64,000 nt of DNA from Scenedesmus sp. ARA3 (taxonomy: Eukaryota > Chlorophyta > Chlorophyceae > Sphaeropleales > Scenedesmaceae), in NCBI GenBank assembly GCA_004335835.1, contig RWJK01001903.1:1-64000 (forward strand). The letters run 5' to 3'. Positions 56,873 through 64,000 of the stretch are shown here, in pieces (positions within the stretch are counted from its first letter, which is position 1; every line of letters starts with the position of its first letter). The notes under the pieces are model-generated. The model was not told where the DNA came from. It saw nothing but the letters and a program-made list of their open reading frames with translations, and searched no databases. Both the position numbers and the translations under genes were made by a program.

Positions 56873-59800
56873 TCACCACTCCCATTCGCCGCTGCCTCCA
56901 CCAACGCCCGGCCCTGGCCCTGCCTCCCGCACTGCAGCAACAGCAGCGGCCGCCTCGGCTGCCTCTGCTGCTGCAAGCGCCTTGGCGCGCTGCCGGCCTG
57001 CAGACGATGCAGCAGCGCCTGAGCTGCCATTGCCTGATCCTGAGCAGGCAGCCATCACCTGTGCAACAGCAGCAGAAGCAGCAGCAGAGGAGAGCAGAGG
57101 GAGCGCCCAAGGCGTTAGTGGCTGGCAGCATTAACACGCTGCAGGACTATCACTTCAAGCATGCTTGGCAACTAAATGATGTACACGTGCAGGGCGAAGC
57201 ATGGCGCTCTGTGACTCCAATAGTCCCTCGTTGCCCCAACAGCTCAACTCAACTACCTGCTGCATGCAGCACACGACTCGTGAAGTACAAGAGAGCGATG
57301 TGCCCCAAGGCTGCGGCCCAAAACATCACCCTCAACAGTGCCTTCACCAGTCGCCCAGCGAACAGACAGCAAACTACAGCAACTTCTTTGTGACGCACTA
57401 TGTATCATTGCACCCACCTGCGGCCTCGACTGCACCACAGCAAAGCGCCCGCCCAGCCACACTCCCTCAATGTCCTGAGGTGTATCATTGAATGCTGACT
57501 CGACTGCATACCCCAGCTCCACGAGGCCGTCCAGCAGCTGCTGCCTGAATGCTGCATCCCACATGAGGGGCTCGGTTGCATAGTTAGGGAAGCGCGGCTC
57601 CAGCGGGGTCACAGGGATGCTGCAGCAGCAGAAACGTGCGAAGCAGGCCAGAGCAAAGACCGGTTGTTAACTGTGTGATTGATGAAACGTGGGTCGAGCA
57701 GGACGACAGGGACATAGCAGCAGCGACTCCAAACAGCAGGGCAGCAGCAACGTATGATGCATATGTCAGCAGCGTACACTGCTGCAACAAGCGCTGCTAC
57801 GCAGCAGGACTAGTGCTAAACATCAAGCAGCATCAAAGCCTTGCCATTCTCACCTGTCATACAGCCCTGCCCCTGCATATCCTGCCAGGTCCTCTCCATT
57901 TGTGTCACTCCTGGCAATCAGCGTGCCTCCTGCAGGCACAAACAGCCCCTGCCGCTTGCTGGGCAGTGCCAGCAGCTGCATCTCTGAGCCATCTGGCTTG
58001 TCTGAGAATGCCAGAGGCCTGCCTGGGTGGTTGCCCACAAGCGTTTCACCGAGGCCGCAGACCATCTCTCCATACATCTCGCCGCGTGCGCCGCTGAAAG
58101 GCGACGCTGTGTGCAGCACAAAGGCATACTCTCCAGGGAGCACCTGCGCATGCCAGGTCCGGTCAAACAAGCAGCAGGGTGAAATGTCAACGACAGCAGC
58201 AGCAGCAGCAGAACCACTAGAAGCCGAAATTGGCAGCAGCAGCAGCAATGGCAATACGTCGGCAGGTCAACCAAAGCCAGCCAGCTGCAGTAGCGGATCA
58301 TACAACAGCTCTTGGTCAAACTCTTGGTCAAAGTCCTGGTCAAACGCTGGTCAAACCCACCTGCTGCATCAGCACTGACACCGCCAGCTGCTCCTCTGGC
58401 AGCCCAGCGCTGCGCCTGCTGAGCCACGCCCTGCAAGCAGAACCAAACCACAGCACAAAAACAATGTCGATCAATGTCACCAATCCAATGGGATACGGCC
58501 TGGACCTGTGGGGCTGATGGCAATGTAAATGTGGCTTACATGGTGGCACAGTGTCACTGACACCATGATGGTGATGAGCACAACATGCATCAAGGCCCTA
58601 CAGCAGCAGTGCTTCGTTGCAACAGCTCACGCTTATGGCACCACAGCGAGACCCCCAGAAACGCTGCCTCTTCCTCATGGGGGTGTCAGTATGCACACGG
58701 CAACAGTATGCGCACGGCAACACACATGGTAGCACATGCTGACAGCAGCGCACCTGTGGTTCCACTTTGAGGCCCACACGCCGCAGATTGCAGACCAGCA
58801 AGCAGTCCATGCTGGGCAGGCAGGGTCGGCCACATCCCAGGCAGGCCCTGACTCAACGTGGATGGGCAGCGCCAGCTGCTGCTGGTGCTGGTCGCGGCCG
58901 TTGCTGCTGATGTCGCCGCTGCTGCTTGGGGAGGTGCCGTTTGTGGGGAGGGTGGTCAAAGCGCTGTCCATGCTTTGAATGCTGCTGCTGCTGCTGCTGC
59001 CTGCGTCGCCTTGCAGGAGGCCTGCTTTGCAGAGACCTTGATGCACCAGCTGCAGGTTTGAAAGAAAACAGCACAAACAAAAACAGCAGCAGCATGTTCG
59101 ATCAAGCCAAGCCACACAGCTAATGAACAATTGCACGCAGTTGTTGTGCGCGCAGAAGGCTGGCTGGAGCTCCGTTATCCCAGCTGCTTTGCGCGAAACA
59201 GCATGCCAGGCACTTCCTGACATGCAAGATGCACAAACACCACACAGCTACCGCACGTGCTGATCAGCACCAGGCATGGCAGACAAAATAATCGGATGTT
59301 TTCCTACCTGCTGCATGCCTGCAGGAGGCTTCAGCTGATTTTCCACAAGCTCCCTTGCCCTTGCAAGCAGCGCCACAGCAGACACTGCTCCTCCATCCAC
59401 ACCCGCTGCTGCCCCATTGCTGCCACCATTCGCAGCAGCAGCAGCTGCTGCGCTGCCCTTGGCCTTGCTGCCTGCGATTCCTGCAAGCTGTGCGGCGATT
59501 GCTGCCAGCTGCTGAGCCACGTCAGCGTTGACTGGATCAGCAAGCACTGTTTCAAAGGTTCCAAAGGGCAGTGCTACACTGCGGGGCACCAGGATCCACT
59601 CTGGAAGGCGCTCCCGCAGCTTAGCGAGGTTGCAGGCCTTTGCTCCCACCACATCTGACTGGAACTCATGCTCCTGCAAGCAGATGCAAGCAGGCATGAG
59701 GCGGTTAGCAAGGTAGAAATGTATGTTCTGGTTCAGCAAGTGTTGAGACAGCACGTGCGTGTGTCAAATCATGTTCAGGGCACCAGCAGTTGCGTGTTGG

Positions 59801-62800
59801 CAGGACAGCATAACACCTCTCATCCTGCCGGCAACATTGATAGATAAACCACTTGATTCGCCACCAACATGAAGCAGAGCACTGCAGCTCTTGCAGGGCG
59901 TTGGTCCTGCACACATGCATGCTGCTTAGCTATTGACCAGCAGTCCACCCTGCTCACCTGCAGCACTCGCAGGAAAGCAGGGCCCATCTGTGCTGCCTGC
60001 TCCCTCCAACCAGCCCCGGCCAGCTGATAAGCTGCTGCTGCACCGCCAGCAGCAGAGCCGGAAGGCGCCTCACTGCCGTTGCTGCTGCTTGCATCCGTGC
60101 TGGGCGCTGCTGCGCTTGCAGCAGCTGCGGTGCTGTCTGGAGGCGCTGCGATGACGTCACCCGAGCTTGCGACTGACAGACTCATCTGCTGGCCCTGCGA
60201 GATTGATTGAAACCGAAGCATAGCACAGCAAGGCACAGCACAGCGCACACCAGTTTTGAGTCGACAGCAGGGGGCCACACTGCACCACACAGCGCTGCAG
60301 ACTGCTGTGCTTCATACATGAGCTACAATGGCACCATTGCAACCCCCAAATGCAGACGCTGCAATGTTGTGCGCGCCAGGCGCACATCCCAACCAGTCCA
60401 CCCACCCACATCTCACACGCTTACACAAATAAGCAGCACACTCTTCATATTTTGGTTCGCGCACCTCCAGCTCCACCAGGTGGCGCCACTCATCCTCATC
60501 TGAGCACCCTGCAAGCAGTACTCCCTGCGTCCTTGCTCGAATCGCCACGTGGCTTAACACATCCGTGCTGCTGCGCGTCAGCACTGCCACCACACCATCT
60601 GGGATGTCTTCCATGCCGCCTAGGGCCTGTGCCAGCACCACTGTAGGCTGGTCAAACGCTACACCCTGCACCCCCAGCAGGTCTGGCAGCAGCACCACCT
60701 TGCCTGTGGCAACCTGCACTTGGCTCACCACCTGCAGGCAACGCAGCAGGAGTCCGGCAGCAGCACAAAGTACAGCATGAATAACTCACAGGATGCAATA
60801 TACCACACCCCATGATGCAGCACACACGCTAATTAGGTGATCACACGCACAAGAAAAAGCCTCACAGCATGTTCCAGAAGCCAGATGCTACAACACATCA
60901 GCTCTAAATGGCAGCAACGATGCACGAGACAGCTGGCACAAGCCGCCGCACCTGCCAGCTGCTGGCGCCCGCAGCAGTCCGCAGCCGCGGCTCCAGCTCA
61001 GCCGCCAGCAGGCTGCCAACAAACAGCGCCTGGTCCCGCACCACCTCCTCAGAAAAGTTCAGAGTAAAGGCGGCAGGGATGCCACAGCGCAGCCCAAACA
61101 GCTCCGCATACGGCTGCAGCACACAGCAGTTGCAGAAAGCGTTAGCCACATACTAAAATTCAGCGTGTTGCAAAAAAAAAAAAGCCGCATCGCAGCCCGA
61201 AGAGCTCCGCGTCAGTTTGTGCATCAGGGGTAAAACATCGGATGGCTCTGTGTTGCTAACTTCTCAGTGCACCAGACTGCAGATTGCATCTGCCAAATCC
61301 CATAGCTGCAGATCTCACCTGCACCAGGCTGCAGATCTCATCTGCGAAGGCACTCAGCGCCAGCGTGACGCGCCCCAGGGCTGCGCTGGCTGCCAGGCAC
61401 CACGCACGGCTCCACCTGCAGGCAGCAGCAGCAGCAGCGACAGCAGCAGGATCAGGGCAGGAGCAGGCGGGTGTGGCGACAGCAGGAATGTACATGCATC
61501 GAAGCACCCATCCAAGCACAGACTGCCGCATGCCACAGAGTACATTGCGCAGTACAGCTGCTGAACTGGTGGTGCTATTGTATAAGTATGTATTCACCTG
61601 TCTGGGCAGGTCCTGACAGCCTCCCACTGCGCTGAGACCAGCTCCAGCTCAGCTGAGGTGCCCTGCAGGCGGGACAGGCAACGGAAATGAACAAAGCTCA
61701 GTTGCCCAACATAGTAAGCGGTGTGTGAGCACAAAAGCGCAACAATGACTGGCAGGGAGAACAACTAAACAGCAGCTGCAGCCATTGGCCACACATCTGC
61801 CACAGGGTAAGGTAAGCGCTCTGAAAGGGCAGAGATTGCAGTGAGCAGCAACCGGCATGCAGCAACACCCCGCCGCCTAATTGCTGCAACTTGATTGAAA
61901 GTGAAACTTTGGTAATATGTTACAGTTTGAAAAAATGACGCACCGTCAGCGCCGCATTGCCCAGCACCAGCCCCATCAGCTCCACCAGGTCATCGCCTGA
62001 CAGCGCTCTCAAACATGCCAGAAAGTCGACCAAAGGTATTTGGAGTTTGAGAATGGAATTTGAAAATGGATTTTGAAACTGCCATTCGAGAATAACAGTG
62101 TTATCACACGCACCGTCAGCGCCGCGTTGCCCAGCACCAGGCCCATCAGCTCCACCAGATCATCGCCTGACAGTGCCCGCTTGTCCTGCCGCTCCACCAG
62201 CAGCCGCAGCCAGCTCTCCAGCGCAATGTCCAGCAGCAGCAGATCACGGCTGCTGCCGGGCGCCTGCGACAATCACAAAAAAGCAGTGTAATGTGATGTT
62301 AGGTGCTTTTGAGCAGTGCTGAAAAGCAGCAGCCGCAGCCAGCTCTCAAGCGCAATGTCCAGCAGCAGCAGATCACGACTGATGCCGGGAGCCTGCGGCA
62401 ACAAGTTCGTGCGGCAAGCAGTGCAGTGATCAGTGCTGACAGGCGGCAGGTGCTGCACAAACAAACGGTGCTGTACACCGCCCCAGCTACGTCGCATCAG
62501 GGCATCATGACTACCACCGCTGCTGCTGCTGCTGCTGCTGCGCCACATGCAATCCTCAGCGCTGCAAAAACGCTATAGCAACCACAAACAAAAAGCAGCC
62601 CCTACCTCGCAGTAGGGCTTCAGCCGGCGCCGCAGCTCCAGCGTCTTGCCGGGCGCCCACCAGGCATTGCGGTTGCCCAGCAGGTCATGCAGGTGCCACC
62701 TGCAGCAGCAAGAACAGGTATACTTCAACACCAACATCAACACACAGAACAGGTATACTTCAACACCAACATCAACACAGAAGCGTTGCGGTTGCCCAGC

Positions 62801-64000
62801 AGGTCGTGCAGGTGCCACCTGCACGCAGCAAAAGTGACAATACAGGGTTGCTAACATGGCAGTGCCGGTGGCGCCGTGCATTCTGACACAGCGTCGCAAT
62901 CGGCCAGCAAGCCGCACATGAACCACTTGGCAGCTAGAGGGCATGAACGGCCATGGGTGCAAGTGAGTGTGAGTGCTGTTGAGGGACGAAAAGTAACACA
63001 GCAAAGACATGACGTAACACACGCACCTGAGGTCAGGGTCCACAAAGCCCTGAGCACATGTCAGCGCGGTGTCCAGCTCAGCGCCGGAGTGGCAGGTCTT
63101 TAGCACCCAGTGGTAGTGCGAGATGGGAGGGATCAGCTGCGGCAGGTGCATCGGCAGCGCTGCAGCAACAAGCAGCAGTAGCAGCAGAAGAAGCAGATGA
63201 GGATGAGTGGAGGTGGTGGCAGTGTGCAGCAGCAGTAGGATGGGAGGCACAGCAGCAGCAGCAGCAGCAGCAGCACGGAATAGCGCAGAGCTGGGGATCC
63301 ACAAAGACTGCTGCAGCGCGTGCTGGTGTGTAATTGTGATGAATGGTGATGTAGAGAGTGTGGGGTGTATGAAGCGCCCAGCTGGGGTCAGGAGTGTGAC
63401 ATGACCCGGTGGGTGATACGCTGACGTGGCAGCCTGTTACAAACTGCGACAAGGCGTCAAAAATAACACATGCGGTTGGCAGTACTTATACCCCCTGCTT
63501 GCCACCTGCCGCTTTATACTTTCCACAATTTATCAAGAGCAGGTGAAAGACCCTGCATTGGCTTGTCCCAAGCCTCACATAATTCAATCATAAATAGCAT
63601 GTTACTGCACAACGTCCTGGTGACAGCTGCTGTGTTTGCTGCTGTCCTGGGATGACACTGTTCACGTGCGGTTGGCCTTCCATGCAGTTGCCATGGCGAT
63701 CCGTTCCATTTATGATTGAAATCAAAGGCACCCTGTGAGCATCGCAACACATTGCTGCCTGCACTGCCCCACACTGTCACATAGGTTTTTCTTCACAGCA
63801 AGCACCTGTCTGCAAGACTGCAGCATCCATCAGCATGGATCATGCACTGCTCTCTGCAAATCACACTGCCCTCCACACAAAATCACACCTGTGATGGGGA
63901 GCAGCCCAAATCACACCTGTGATGGGCTGCTCCCAGCTTCCAGCTGCACACACAATCGCCACTTCACCCCCCCCCCTGCCCCGTTCTCACCTGTGATGGG
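56873..64000 (-). CDS. GWD: alpha-glucan water dikinase (GWD family), C-terminal part, runs off the right edge
   Basis: Fifteen in-phase minus exons: 64000-63991 (partial), 63159-63027, 62699-62606, 62263-62114, 61662-61598, 61415-61319, 61113-60952, 60731-60465, 60194-59958, 59673-59308, 59049-58754, 58430-58361, 58143-57854, 57619-57418, 57058-56873. GWD phosphorylates amylopectin glucosyl residues in the plastid, starting starch breakdown. Family marks in order: VLKTCHSGAELDTAL, RDLLLLDIALESWLRLL, then the phosphohistidine region DGVVAVLTRSSTDVLSHVAI (catalytic His), VGAKACNLAKLRERLPEW, GVWASKWN, then the ATP-grasp part with GLGETLVGNHPGRPLAFSDK, IARSDTNGEDLAGYAGAGLY and FAVVQSRPQ at the end. 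A last exon adds about 60 Ala/Gly-rich residues after RPQV, an unusual tail. GWD1 against PWD cannot be decided without the N-terminal starch-binding part. Confidence 0.92.
61180..61212 (-). repeat. decoy of GWD exon 61113 start
   Basis: It reads GCGGAGCTCTTCGGGCTGCG against the true GCGGAGCTGTTTGGGCTGCG, upstream on the gene's strand. It is followed by a run of T on the gene's strand (poly-A on plus). Confidence 0.75.
61256..61302 (-). repeat. decoy of GWD exon 61415-61319 3' edge
   Basis: GCAGATGCAATCTGCAGTCT then GGTGCA repeats the exon end (GCAGATGAGATCTGCAGCCT, GGTGCAG), downstream of it. Confidence 0.75.
61940..62016 (-). repeat. decoy of GWD exon 62263-62114 3' edge
   Basis: It repeats ALSGDDLVELMGLVLGNAAL and GACG|GTGCGT downstream of the true end at 62114, with no coding break. 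Confidence 0.92.
62330..62402 (-). repeat. decoy of GWD exon 62263 start
   Basis: It reads APGISRDLLLLDIALESWLR after GCAG, upstream of the true start (APGSSRDLLLLDIALESWLR). Confidence 0.92.
62705..62830 (-). repeat. decoy of GWD exon 62699 start plus a small tandem repeat
   Basis: Positions about 62773-62822 repeat CAG|GTGGCACCTGCACGACCTG and GGGCAACCGCAA of the exon start. Between copy and exon is a 33-bp tandem, GGTATACTTCAACACCAACA plus CAACACA, occurring twice. Confidence 0.9.
63880..63940 (-). repeat. decoys of the exon end at 63991, with an inverted repeat
   Basis: CCCATCACAG|GTG recurs at about 63887-63899 and 63916-63928, downstream of the true CCCATCACAG|GTGAG at 64000-63991. GGGAGCAGCCCA and TGGGCTGCTCCC (63898-63937) form a perfect 12-bp inverted repeat. 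Confidence 0.85.

Overview
This window is nuclear DNA of a green alga, most likely a chlorophycean of the Scenedesmus/Tetradesmus kind (inference). The genes are intron-rich with GT-AG borders. Both strands are saturated with CAG/CTG triplets that encode Ala, Ser, Gln and Leu runs. The gene set fits a photosynthetic eukaryote: a glucan water dikinase of starch metabolism, isopentenyl diphosphate isomerase, Mediator subunit MED6, mitochondrial ribosomal protein bL33 and an arsenite methyltransferase. There is one N at 127 and a 50-N gap at 52096-52145, inside a CTG tract.

Layout. Positions 1-1445 hold no supported gene. The ArsM-type arsenite methyltransferase lies on the minus strand at 5030-1446. 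It is followed by an unrecognised minus gene (8935-5415) and a divergent unrecognised plus gene (9676-11911). A minus gene joining a SANT/Myb-like domain to a C-terminal UBA domain occupies 16717-13170. A plus basic low-complexity protein starts at 17215 and MED6 lies at 19209-22642. A small membrane protein (23313) and a doubtful ORF (23596-24396) follow, then bL33m on the minus strand (26399-25813). An unrecognised helical protein lies at 26953-29151 and a degenerate double RNase III protein at 30130-32702. A minus multi-pass membrane protein (39590-35291, 5' end unresolved) is divergent from IDI (41165-44190). A propeller-like protein (46331-49276), an unrecognised protein spanning the assembly gap (51078-52886) and a large minus glucan water dikinase that runs off the right edge (64000-56873) complete the set. 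Most exon joins were fixed by splice-site consensus together with codon phase, so they are in frame throughout.

The striking feature is shared by nearly every multi-exon gene here. Introns carry diverged partial copies of the neighbouring exon edge. Copies of an exon's 5' edge, each with its own acceptor AG, lie upstream of the true exon. Copies of an exon's 3' edge, each with its own donor GT, lie downstream. This is what junction-spanning tandem duplication would produce, and it turns single splice sites into arrays of two to five near-identical sites. Two further intron habits accompany it: (CTG)n tracts ending in CAG as acceptors, and GGGTTT-type G-rich sequence just after donors.
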